The translations under genes were made by a program, and so were the position numbers. A model generated the notes under the pieces. The model saw nothing but the letters and a program-made list of their open reading frames with translations. It was not told the origin of the DNA and did not search any database. From NCBI RefSeq assembly GCF_019285735.1, contig NZ_CP079107.1:496001-560000 (forward strand): a DNA stretch of 64,000 nt, read 5' to 3'. This DNA is from Paeniglutamicibacter sp. Y32M11. GTDB lineage: Bacteria > Actinomycetota > Actinomycetes > Actinomycetales > Micrococcaceae. Below, one piece after another: positions 41,815-49,740 of the stretch (position 1 is its first letter; every line of letters begins with the position of its first letter).

Positions 41815-42786
41815 ATGCCGAACCAAACCCCCTCCCAAGGGTCCTCGCGCATTGTGGTGCTCGGTTCGCTGAATGCCGATCTGACCATCTATACCCAGCG
41901 TCTACCGGAGCCGGGAGAGACCTTGCACGGCGAGGGCTTCACGGTGAACCCAGGAGGCAAGAGCGCCAACCAGGCCGTGGCCGCCGGCAAGCTCGGTGCC
42001 AACGTTTCACTGATCGGGGCCGTGGGGCAGGACGCCAACGGCACCATGCTGCTCGAGTCGTGTTCCGCGGCAAACGTGGACGTTTCCCACGTGCGTCGGG
42101 CGGAGAACGTTGAAACGGGCGTCGCGGTGGTCACCGTGGACGCCCAGGGAGAGAACAGCATCGTCATCTCCGCTGGCGCCAACGGGACTCTGGCACCAGG
42201 GGACGTTGACGCGGCCCATGCGGTCTTTGATGGCGCTGCGGTGCTCTGCCTGTGTTTGGAAGTTGCACAAGCAACCGTTGAAGCGGCGGCCAGAGCCGGC
42301 CGTGACGCCGGGGCCCGAGTGCTGCTGAATCTTTCGCCCTATGCTCCGATCGCCGCCTCGCTGGCTGCTGCCTGCGACGTGCTCTTGGTCAACGCGCATG
42401 AGGCCTCACAATTCCTTGACGGGGCTCCCATTCCGGCACCCGAAGCGCCGATCGCCGATTGGGAGCCGGTGCTGGGTCACCTGGTGGCTCGCGGTCTGCC
42501 AAGTGCAGTGGTGACCCTCGGTGCTCAAGGCTCGGTGGTGCTCGATTCGAACGCCAGCGCTGGTGAGCGCATTGTCCGCATCACCCCCACGCGTGTGGAC
42601 GCCGTAGACACCACCGGAGCCGGCGACGCCTTCACCGGGGGCTTGGCAGCGCGCTTGGCCGCGGGGGATTCGTTGGCGGAAGCTGCTTCCTTCGCCTCCG
42701 TGGGTGCCGCATTGGCCGCCACCAAGAAGGGTACGCAGGCCGCGTACCCTGATGCGGAAGCTGTGGCGCGTAAGCGCAACGGCTAG
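41815..42786 (+). CDS. rbsK: Ribokinase
   Basis: A 323-residue PfkB-family sugar kinase. The N-terminal signature GSLNADLTIYTQRLPEPGET, the sugar-binding NPGGKSANQAVAAGKLG and the C-terminal catalytic DTTGAGDAFTGGL (anion hole and base Asp) match ribokinases. GAGGTG lies before the ATG, one base after the MFS stop. It phosphorylates ribose released by the nucleoside hydrolase. Followed by a terminator. Confidence 0.93.
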   Translation: MPNQTPSQGSSRIVVLGSLNADLTIYTQRLPEPGETLHGEGFTVNPGGKSANQAVAAGKLGANVSLIGAVGQDANGTMLLESCSAANVDVSHVRRAENVETGVAVVTVDAQGENSIVISAGANGTLAPGDVDAAHAVFDGAAVLCLCLEVAQATVEAAARAGRDAGARVLLNLSPYAPIAASLAAACDVLLVNAHEASQFLDGAPIPAPEAPIADWEPVLGHLVARGLPSAVVTLGAQGSVVLDSNASAGERIVRITPTRVDAVDTTGAGDAFTGGLAARLAAGDSLAEAASFASVGAALAATKKGTQAAYPDAEAVARKRNG

Positions 42787-42831
42787 TCGTCCTTCTGGCA
42801 CGCTCCCGTTTCACGGGAAACGGTCAGAACC

Positions 42832-42876
42832 AACACCAGATCCCTTTCGGTCCGTTCCCGGGAGGGATCTGGTGTT
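42832..42876 (+). terminator. Terminator of the nucleoside operon
   Basis: A 14-bp stem AACACCAGATCCCT / AGGGATCTGGTGTT with a GC-rich apical segment, 45 bases after the rbsK stop. Confidence 0.82.
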
Positions 42877-43057
42877 TAATCCGAAAGTGGGCGAGGGCCT
42901 AGGAATCCGGTTGAGTCCAGAACCAGTGGTGGGCTGGCGCCGCCTTCTGGGTAGCTCAACGTGAGGCTAACTGGACGCTGCATCACCGAGATTGGCAGCA
43001 TCAATTCGTGTGGTCGTAGTAGGGTCCGCGGTGCACGGCCGGATCCGTCGGAGGAAT

Positions 43058-43248
43058 CTATCCGCAGCTTGAGGCATCGGCTCCAATCATCCCCTTGTTG
43101 CTCACCACAGCGGGAGCGGAAGAGCCGCCGAAAGTCGCCAGTGCGATGGTCTTGCCCATGCTCGGGTAACCCGCTCGGCGACGCTCGTGGACCCAGTACA
43201 GCTAGTCAGCAGCAAGACCGAAGTAGCCACGACGTTTAGGTGTCTCAC
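43058..43248 (-). pseudogene. Frameshifted small lipoprotein remnant
   Basis: On the minus strand a GTG at 43248 opens a typical lipoprotein signal (VRHLNVVATSVLLLTSC, lipobox Cys17) that reads on for about 30 residues into Arg-rich nonsense. In another frame, from 43159, protein-like sequence (MGKTIALATFGGSSAPAVVS) continues to a stop at 43058. The simplest reading is one gene broken by a frameshift near 43160. It lies just downstream of the odd membrane-protein fusion. No intact relative is in the window, so the call is tentative. Confidence 0.35.
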
Positions 43249-43291
43249 GCCCTTGCCTGCCTTCAGTGCCGAACTCCCTTTCTTGATTTGG

Positions 43292-43906
43292 TCATCGCAA
43301 CGGAACTGCCGCGTCCACCACAATGATCGTGTGGTCCTCGTGCACAGCGGTGAAGCTATATTCACTCCACCGTGTTGCTTGGGACTGCTCATGGGCAACG
43401 TCGTTCCAATCCCAACCGTGTACCGAAGGAGAACCCCGGCCGCATTGCGGTGAGTAAGACTCCATGACGGTCGTACAGAACACCGGTCCGCTTCCGTTAT
43501 CCAGCACCATGCCGGAGAACAACCGCTCCGCGGCGGGTGAAAGCGCAGTGACAAGGGCAAGGGCAGCGAGAACAAGTGCCATCGGTGCCATGACATAGCG
43601 TTCCGGTTTGGACCTGGATATCGCGTTCAGCACCACACCGAGGGCAAAGATCGTGAAGACTACCCAGATTCCCACCCGGGAGAAGGAATCCGAAAGTACA
43701 ACCAGAAACCCTGCCCTGTTCAAGACAACTATGGCCATGAACCCGTACAACAAGATTGAGAACGCTGAAGCGATTCGATGACCTTGGGGCAGTACACCGG
43801 GGTGTTGCCCGCCCCAAGCGAACCTGCCCCACGGGGCACCGAGAGCCAGGGCAAGTTGGAAGAGCAGCAACAGGGAAAGCACGGCAACGAAGATGATGGC
43901 GGCCAT
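43292..43906 (-). CDS. Membrane protein with unusual C-terminal extension (possible gene fusion)
   Basis: A 204-residue product if started at the ATG that opens MAAIIFVAVLSLLLLFQLAL. Residues 1-125 look like a small four-helix membrane protein that I recall as stand-alone in actinobacteria (motif FAWGGQHPGVLP). Residues 126-204 (VLDNGSGPVFCTTVMESYSP, then GWDWNDV) resemble a secreted or lipoprotein domain of different origin. The join may reflect a deletion that fused neighbouring genes. Which halves still function is unknown. The upstream in-frame start at 44035 is rejected because the added residues are Cys-rich and unstructured. Confidence 0.6.
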   Translation of the reverse strand: MAAIIFVAVLSLLLLFQLALALGAPWGRFAWGGQHPGVLPQGHRIASAFSILLYGFMAIVVLNRAGFLVVLSDSFSRVGIWVVFTIFALGVVLNAISRSKPERYVMAPMALVLAALALVTALSPAAERLFSGMVLDNGSGPVFCTTVMESYSPQCGRGSPSVHGWDWNDVAHEQSQATRWSEYSFTAVHEDHTIIVVDAAVPLR

Positions 43907-44525
43907 GAACCGAATCCTACTACCCGATTGCTGAGGCAAGCCGGTGGATTCGCACATTGCCGAGACACAAAAACAGGTGTTGGCGCCGATACATGTTGCC
44001 TTCGCTGGGGCGTACCGTGACTTCCATGAGCTCACTTAGCCAGGGTTCCAGTCATGCCGGGCACGCCACGGAACCCACGCGTCGCACGTAATTTTTTGCC
44101 CTCAAGGATGCCCATGGCACCGTACCTCCGCAACCACCACCACCATGTGCTGAAGTAGCTCGCACTGGCCATCACGCCTGAAGGCCACGGGATGGTCACT
44201 AAGGCGCTTGCCGGGAGAAGACCGCTGATGATTCTGCATCACGGACGAGACCAAGCAGGGAATTTGATCCGGGTACCTCCCGAGGTGCTGGCATCGCTCA
44301 CTCGCGTCTGGGCTCGACGTCGATGAATGGGAAGGTGACGACCCGCGTTTTTAGCTTGACCCGCTACGGTGCTGCCGCTGGAGTGTTGAGACGGCCCACG
44401 GCGAATGGGAATGGAGAGTGCGCTCGGGTGTGTACAGAGCAGCTGGTTTTCCAAGAATATCTAACATTTGCTTATTTAGTACAAACGTGCGACAATTGTA
44501 GACCCACCCAAGGAATTCTAGAAGT
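43907..44525. other. Gene-poor stretch
   Basis: About 620 bases with no supported gene, tRNA or repeat. Frames are short and conflict with each other. It may be decayed coding DNA. Confidence 0.5.
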
Positions 44526-44668
44526 ATGGGACTGTCGATTCGCTTCGACGTGACCTCGATTTCTTGGATGGAACGGATAGCCCAGCCGGGAAGTTAATGC
44601 CAGGGCCCGATGCAGCGCTGACGGCCTTGACGCCACTTCCCTCGGAGTTGCCGCTCGATCGGGAATGA
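44526..44668 (+). pseudogene. Short frameshifted gene remnant
   Basis: An ATG at 44526 opens MGLSIRFDVTSISW, then this frame degrades to a stop at 44597. From about 44570 another frame reads GTDSPAGKLMPGPDAALTAL and continues as protein-like sequence to a TGA near 44668. The two parts read naturally as one protein of about 48 residues with a one-base shift near 44568. No family recognised, no clear ribosome-binding site. Confidence 0.3.
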
Positions 44669-44899
44669 CGTGCCAGAATTCCTTGCAGGCACCGGGTCAT
44701 TCATCTCGAGGGTTTCCTCGAGGGCTGTCCACAACCACGACGATCCCTTCCGTGAAGGGATCGCGGCAGATGCAGCTTCAGCACCAAACGGAATGCGCTC
44801 AGTGTCGGTCGCCTATGAACGGCGAATCTGGCGCTTCCGGCGGTGAAGGTCAGGGGAAACCTGTCCACTCACCGCACTGTCAGGAAAGGACGGATCAAA

Positions 44900-45040
44900 A
44901 TGACATCAAGTCCAGAAACGTTGGTTATTGCGGCCTTCACGATGATCGCGCTACTCAGCGCCTTATCGGCTTCCATGGTCATGCGTTACCGCAAGACCCA
45001 TCGCGATCAGAATGAACCAAGCGCCGAACAGGCCGCATAA
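44900..45040 (+). CDS. 46-residue single-helix membrane protein
   Basis: Starts at ATG 44900 with AAAGGA 9 bases upstream. After MTSSPET comes one hydrophobic helix (about residues 8-28) and then a charged tail rich in Arg, His and Glu. It has its own strong terminator 50 bases downstream, which supports a real transcription unit in an otherwise gene-poor region. No family recognised; size and topology resemble small regulatory or complex-associated membrane proteins. Confidence 0.6.
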   Translation: MTSSPETLVIAAFTMIALLSALSASMVMRYRKTHRDQNEPSAEQAA

Positions 45041-45089
45041 AAATGTAGTTGGCTGGGGAATTGAACGGCCCTAGCCGATGTGCAGTAGA

Positions 45090-45126
45090 AATTGGAGTGT
45101 GACCACATGGTCACACTCCAATTTTG
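45090..45126 (+). terminator. Strong intrinsic terminator
   Basis: A 16-bp perfect inverted repeat (45090-45105 with 45108-45123; arm AATTGGAGTGTGACCA) followed by TT. It can work on both strands. Confidence 0.8.
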
Positions 45127-45686
45127 ATTCCAGCTCGAAGGCCCTGAACGAACGCTCTGTACGGACAGTTGGTAGCCGAGAATCGATGTCATTAAAACGG
45201 TCCGCTGCCGGGTAAAACCACCACAACAAATGAGTCGACGGTTTCCGTTCCCCGAACGAACCGAGCATGCTGACCGGTTCCTATCAGCCAAACGACTACC
45301 GAGTCTGCGGCCAAGGTGCGAGACACCATGGTCACGTTGATAGTTACAGGAACGACGAACTTGGGCCCGCACAGGCGGGATCCACCTCCGCCAACAGAGC
45401 TCCAGCGCACCTGCTCGCGAGTCGTGGCAGGCTCGATTCACCCATTGCCGGTAGCGCCAGACGCCGCGATGTCCTGTTCAACGCAGCACTCTGACGCATC
45501 GAGTATGCATCTTACTGGCGGTAAGTTCCCTGCCGGTCACCGCAAATGCGGGGCTCTTTAGCGAACCCTCGGGCGGTTCTTCAGGCTGAAGCCACCAAAT
45601 GGTGAAAATGTGATGCGATCAGGGACTACAGTGGCGCGGATGACACCCTAAGCAATTCGTGTCGCAAATCTCTAGGAAGGGCAGCC
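45127..45686. other. Gene-poor stretch upstream of the CoA transferase
   Basis: About 560 bases. Minus-strand frames at 45071-45268 and 45192-45410 contain some protein-like sequence in different frames (VVWLIGTGQHARF, then LLWWFYPAADRFND), which might be a frameshifted gene, but I cannot support it. The last 100 bases should carry the CoA transferase promoter. Confidence 0.4.
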
Positions 45687-47204
45687 GTGCACGATCGGAT
45701 CAAATACTCCCAGTTTCTCGACCTCCGAATGTCGGCCGAACAGGCCGCGGCCTTGATCAAGCCAGGTATGACGGTAGCGATGAGTGGCTTCACCGGCGCC
45801 GGCTACCCGAAGGCCGTCCCCGGCGCACTCGCCGCCCTGATGGAGAAGGAGCAGGCCTCCGGCAACCCCTTCAAAATCAACGTGCTCACCGGCGCCTCCA
45901 CCGCACCGGAGCTTGATGGTGTGCTAGCCAAAGCCGGCGGTATGAATCTGCGCCTGCCCTACATGTCCGACCCGGAGCTGCGACGCCGCATCAATGACGG
46001 CGAGATGGAATACATGGATATTCATCTCTCCCACGTGGCACAGCATGCCTGGTTCGGTTTCTACGGAAACATCGACCTGGCCATCATCGAAATCGTTGGT
46101 GTCACCGAGGACGGCCAGCTGATCCCATCCTCCTCCGTCGGAAACAACAAGACCTGGTTGGAGATGGCCGACAAGGTCATCCTCGAGGTCAATACCGAGC
46201 AGTCCGCCGCGATGGAGGGCATGCATGATGTCTACTACGGCACGGCCCTTCCCCCACACCGCAAGCCCATCGAGCTGACCACCGTCGACCAGCGCATCGG
46301 CGAGCCCTACCTGCGCGTGGACCCCGCCAAGATCATCGGTATTGTCGAAACGCATGCGCCGGACCGGCTGAGCCCCTTTGCCCCGGTTGATGAGACCAGC
46401 ACGCAGATTGCCGACCACCTCTTGGACTTCCTAGATCACGAGATTCGCGCCGGCCGTTTGACCGACAAACTCCTACCCTTGCAGTCTGGCGTGGGAAACA
46501 TTGCCAATGCTGTGCTCGCGGGTCTTGCCCGCGGCGGATACAAGGGCCTGCAGGCCTACACCGAGGTGATCCAAGATGGCATGCTGTCACTGCTGAAGGA
46601 CGGAACCCTCGAGTTTGCCTCCGCAACCTCGTTCTCCCTTTCGGCCGCGGGCATCGACGAGTTCAACGCCCACGTTGACTTCTACCGCGAACACATCCTG
46701 CTGCGCACCCAGGAAATCTCCAACCATCCTGAGCTTGTCCGCCGGTTAGGGTGCATCGCCCTGAACGGCATGATCGAGGCAGATATCTACGGCAACGTGA
46801 ACTCCACCAACGTGGTGGGATCACACGTCATGAATGGCATCGGCGGGTCGGGCGATTTCGCCCGCAACGGCTACCTCTCGGTCTTCATGTCCCCGTCGGT
46901 TGCCAAGGGAGGCAAGATCTCCGGGATCGTGCCGATGGCCAGCCACGTGGACCACACCGAACACGACACCATGATCCTGATTACCGAACAGGGCCTAGCG
47001 GATTTGCGTGGTCTCTCACCCAAGCAGCGCGCACAGGTAGTCATCGACAAGTGCTCGGCTCCCGAGTACCGCCCGATGCTGCAGGACTACTTCGACCGCG
47101 CCAAGGTCAGTAGCTACGGGAAGCACACGCCGCACCTGCTGGGCGAGGCCCTGTCGTGGCACCAGCGCTATATCGATTCTGGCGACATGCGTCCGAGTCT
47201 TTAA
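45687..47204 (+). CDS. Acetyl-CoA hydrolase/transferase (succinyl-CoA:acetate CoA-transferase family)
   Basis: A 505-residue class I CoA-transferase of the Cat1/AarC/ScpC type, moving CoA between succinate and acetate or propionate. The catalytic glutamate is Glu293 in AYTEVIQDG. MSGFTGAGYPKAVP (near 32-45) and GGSGDFARNG (CoA-binding region) are diagnostic. The start is GTG with GGAAGG about 9 bases upstream. Monocistronic with a following terminator. It would allow acetate activation or overflow with the TCA cycle. Confidence 0.93.
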   Translation: MHDRIKYSQFLDLRMSAEQAAALIKPGMTVAMSGFTGAGYPKAVPGALAALMEKEQASGNPFKINVLTGASTAPELDGVLAKAGGMNLRLPYMSDPELRRRINDGEMEYMDIHLSHVAQHAWFGFYGNIDLAIIEIVGVTEDGQLIPSSSVGNNKTWLEMADKVILEVNTEQSAAMEGMHDVYYGTALPPHRKPIELTTVDQRIGEPYLRVDPAKIIGIVETHAPDRLSPFAPVDETSTQIADHLLDFLDHEIRAGRLTDKLLPLQSGVGNIANAVLAGLARGGYKGLQAYTEVIQDGMLSLLKDGTLEFASATSFSLSAAGIDEFNAHVDFYREHILLRTQEISNHPELVRRLGCIALNGMIEADIYGNVNSTNVVGSHVMNGIGGSGDFARNGYLSVFMSPSVAKGGKISGIVPMASHVDHTEHDTMILITEQGLADLRGLSPKQRAQVVIDKCSAPEYRPMLQDYFDRAKVSSYGKHTPHLLGEALSWHQRYIDSGDMRPSL

Positions 47205-47230
47205 AAGCTGAGGCTCGAGGACTGCCGTAG

Positions 47231-47270
47231 AGCCCGTTGTGCCCATCCCTCGCGGCGGGCACAACGGGCT
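47231..47270. terminator. Bidirectional terminator
   Basis: A perfect 14-bp stem AGCCCGTTGTGCCC / GGGCACAACGGGCT lies between the convergent CoA transferase and GNAT genes, with TTGTTT after it on the plus strand. Confidence 0.88.
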
Positions 47271-47277
47271 TTGTTTC

Positions 47278-47862
47278 TTAAGCTGTCACCGAGCTGTCCT
47301 GGTCTGGTCCCAGGGCCAGCGGCCGAACGTGGTTCGGCTGTTGGGGCAGCACGGTGTTCGGCTGCGCCGGCACCAGCGGGGCGAGGCCCATGCCGGTGCG
47401 GTACCACGAGGATTCCGTGGACACCCAGATGGTCATGGGCATTGAAGTGAAGTACCCGGTGTACTCGCGTTCGATGGCCCACCGGGCCGAACGCTCGTAG
47501 TAGCTCCAAGAGGCGGCGTTGCGGTTATCGATCACCGTGATCGGCGTGCCACCCATCGACAGTGCATAGGTCAGGCGAGTCTCGGCCATGTACTGGCGGA
47601 TGCCCAGCCGGCGGTAGGCGGGGTGGACAAACATGCCACCGAGCTCCATGGGTCGCGGCACCTCGGACGGTGCCGTCACCGAGGTGTGCACGATTCCCAG
47701 GCCCACGCGGGTGCCTTCGTGCATCGCTGTGACCACAAACTGGGCATGGTCCATGCGTTCGTGCCAGCGGGCATCGGGGTTCAGCGCAAGCGCGGAGAGG
47801 GCCTCGCGTTCGATGCCCGTGGGCGCGGCGTAAGACAGGGAGTACTCAATGTTTGGAAGCAC
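47278..47862 (-). CDS. GNAT-family N-acetyltransferase-like protein
   Basis: A 194-residue protein with GNAT motif A around MELGGMFVHPAYRRLGIR (about 72-89) and motif B-like NRNAASWSYYERSAR (about 114-128). The substrate is unknown. The start is GTG with GAGGA 9 bases upstream. The C-terminal 30 residues are Pro/Gln-rich and outside the domain. An almost 490-base upstream region without genes contains repeats and hairpins that may be part of its leader. Confidence 0.75.
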   Translation of the reverse strand: MLPNIEYSLSYAAPTGIEREALSALALNPDARWHERMDHAQFVVTAMHEGTRVGLGIVHTSVTAPSEVPRPMELGGMFVHPAYRRLGIRQYMAETRLTYALSMGGTPITVIDNRNAASWSYYERSARWAIEREYTGYFTSMPMTIWVSTESSWYRTGMGLAPLVPAQPNTVLPQQPNHVRPLALGPDQDSSVTA

Positions 47863-48351
47863 TGGGAGCGGTCCTCTAAATGTAAAAGAGAGCGAACAAA
47901 AGAAGTGGTTCCCGGAATTACGCCGGGCCGGTTCTTTGGCCGGTAGGGGACCGCTGACCGGTGGTTCCCGGCAGCTTCCTTGTAGGGCCCAGTTTGGGCG
48001 TCGAGGAAATCGACAAGGAAATTATTACCCGACGAATGCCATGTTGTAAACACGGCCGATGCGCCCTCGTTTGGCTCCTCAAATTTCGCTCGCAAATTGA
48101 CTATGAAAATTGCCCCAAATTTCGCGGAACTACGCGGGCTGAGGCCCGAGTCGTGATCCCTGAGATTCTCTGATTTTGCCAAGAATTCACTGGCTTGTTT
48201 CGTGACCGCGATGGCACCGAACAAATCTTCGGACCGAGCGCGAATCGCGCCGGCAGTTCTTCACGCGCGAGCAAGAAAGCTAACCATCGATTTGGTGTGT
48301 GAAGTGATGCTCGGCTAATCTTGCTAGGTACTCCTTCGGGAGCGACAAATC
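47863..48351. other. Long intergenic region with short repeats and hairpins
   Basis: About 490 bases without a supported gene. An 11-base direct repeat GTGGTTCCCGG occurs at 47905-47915 and 47961-47971; between them lies a CCGG-TTCTTTGG-CCGG hairpin and the repeat can pair with nearby GGGACCGC. On the minus strand this would be the 5' leader of the GNAT gene; on the plus strand it precedes tRNA-Val. No known riboswitch class recognised. Confidence 0.45.
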
Positions 48352-48428
48352 GGTTCTTTAGCTCAGTTGGTTAGAGCGCTCGCCTCACACGCGAGAGGTC
48401 AGCAGTTCGAGTCTGCTAAGAACCACCA
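48352..48428 (+). tRNA. tRNA-Val (anticodon CAC)
   Basis: A 77-nt cloverleaf: acceptor GGTTCTT / AAGAACC, anticodon stem CTCGC / GCGAG, loop CTCACAC, AGTTCGAGTCT T arm and encoded CCA. The anticodon reads GTG codons. Confidence 0.97.
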
Positions 48429-48470
48429 ACGACAAAAGAGCCCCAGATTTTTCTGGGGCTCTTTTGTCGT
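48429..48470. terminator. Terminator shared by tRNA-Val and the convergent monooxygenase gene
   Basis: A perfect 19-bp stem (48429-48447 with 48452-48470) with a TTTT loop begins on the base after the tRNA CCA and ends 27 bases before the stop of the convergent gene. Confidence 0.9.
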
Positions 48471-48497
48471 CCCGGGGTCGGTAGCCCCGAAGAGGGC

Positions 48498-49556
48498 CTA
48501 TTTGGCGTCAATCAATTCTTGGACCAGCGGTTTGACCTTGGTGCCCAGAAGCTCGATGCTGCGCAGCATGGTTTCGTGGGGCAAGGAACCAGCCGAGTAC
48601 TTGATATCGATCCGCGAGAGGTCGAGCCCGGTGGCGAACTTCGCCATTTTGCGGGCCACAGTTTCGGGGCTTCCTGCTAGCAGTGACCCATCGGGTCCGG
48701 CCGAGGCCTCAAAGCGCATGCGGCTCGCTGGTGGCCATCCGCGCTCGGCACCCAATCGGTCCATGGTGACTTTGTAGTGCGGCCACAGGAGGTCCAGCGC
48801 CTGCTGGTCGGTGTCGGCGACGAGCCCATGGAAGTGCGCGCCGATACGCTGGGGCTCGTGACCAAATTCCTCCAGTGAGCGCTTGTAGAGCCGCGTTAGC
48901 GGTTCAAAGGCCATGGGTGCTCCGCCGATGATGGCTAGGAACAGGGGCAGCCCGTGCCTTGCCGCGCGTACTACCGACTCTGGGCTGCCTCCCACACCGA
49001 CCCATGCGTCAAGTTTGCCGTTTTCGATCGGCGGGTAAACGGCTTGGTTGCGCAGTGCAGATCGTGTTTGACCGGACCAGCTGACAGGTTCGCCCTTACG
49101 AAGTTTGGCAAAGAGGGCCAGCTTTTCTTCGAAGAGCAGTTCATAGTCGGACAGTTCGTAGCCGAAGAGCGGAAAGGACTCCACGAAGGAGCCGCGACCC
49201 AGAATGGCTTCGGCGCGACCGTTGGACAGTCCGTCCACGGTAGCGAAGCGCTCATATACACGGACCGGATCATCCGAACTGAGGACCGTTACTGCTGTGC
49301 CAAGCCGGATCGTCTCGGTGACCGCGGCGATGGCGCCCAGGACGACCTCGGGAGCTGAGATCGCGTAGTCGTCACGGTGGTGTTCGCCGACTGCAAAGAA
49401 GTCGAGCCCTGCGGCTTCGGCGGCTTTGGCTTCGGCGACGACGTTGCGCAATACCTGGGCCGGGTGGAGTGGCTGTCCATTTGCGTCGTGGGTGACGTCG
49501 CCGAATGTTTCGACGCCGATCTCGATTTGTTGAGATTTAGTGGTGGGCTCGCTCAT
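48498..49556 (-). CDS. Luciferase-like (LLM class) flavin-dependent oxidoreductase
   Basis: A 352-residue TIM-barrel flavoprotein of the bacterial luciferase-like group (FMN or F420 users). Typical elements are GLDFFAVGEHH (about 50-60), IRLGTAVTVLSSDDPVRVYE (about 83-102) and the GRGSFVESFPLFG loop. These enzymes oxidise varied substrates; the one here cannot be predicted. Divergent from the threonine/serine exporter gene, separated by about 185 bases. Confidence 0.88.
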   Translation of the reverse strand: MSEPTTKSQQIEIGVETFGDVTHDANGQPLHPAQVLRNVVAEAKAAEAAGLDFFAVGEHHRDDYAISAPEVVLGAIAAVTETIRLGTAVTVLSSDDPVRVYERFATVDGLSNGRAEAILGRGSFVESFPLFGYELSDYELLFEEKLALFAKLRKGEPVSWSGQTRSALRNQAVYPPIENGKLDAWVGVGGSPESVVRAARHGLPLFLAIIGGAPMAFEPLTRLYKRSLEEFGHEPQRIGAHFHGLVADTDQQALDLLWPHYKVTMDRLGAERGWPPASRMRFEASAGPDGSLLAGSPETVARKMAKFATGLDLSRIDIKYSAGSLPHETMLRSIELLGTKVKPLVQELIDAK

Positions 49557-49740
49557 AATTTCCTGTGTCTCTCCCTACAAATTTTATATGCGTTTGCATT
49601 CACATGACTCCAACGGCGGGGATTCCCCGGTTATTCCCGGGCTTCGTTTAGCTTCCCGTAGACCTCCGGGAAGAGCAGGCGTTCGGGGCATCGAACCGAA
49701 GGCAGATCATGCGGCGGTATGGTGGTCTCAGGAAGCGCAA

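Noticed and set aside
45071-45410. Two overlapping minus-strand frames with partly protein-like sequence
   Set aside because: They may be a frameshifted gene, but neither part matches a family I recognise and there is no start signal.
47781-48224. 147-codon minus-strand frame upstream of the GNAT gene
   Set aside because: It overlaps the GNAT start region in another frame and has no motif or ribosome-binding site.
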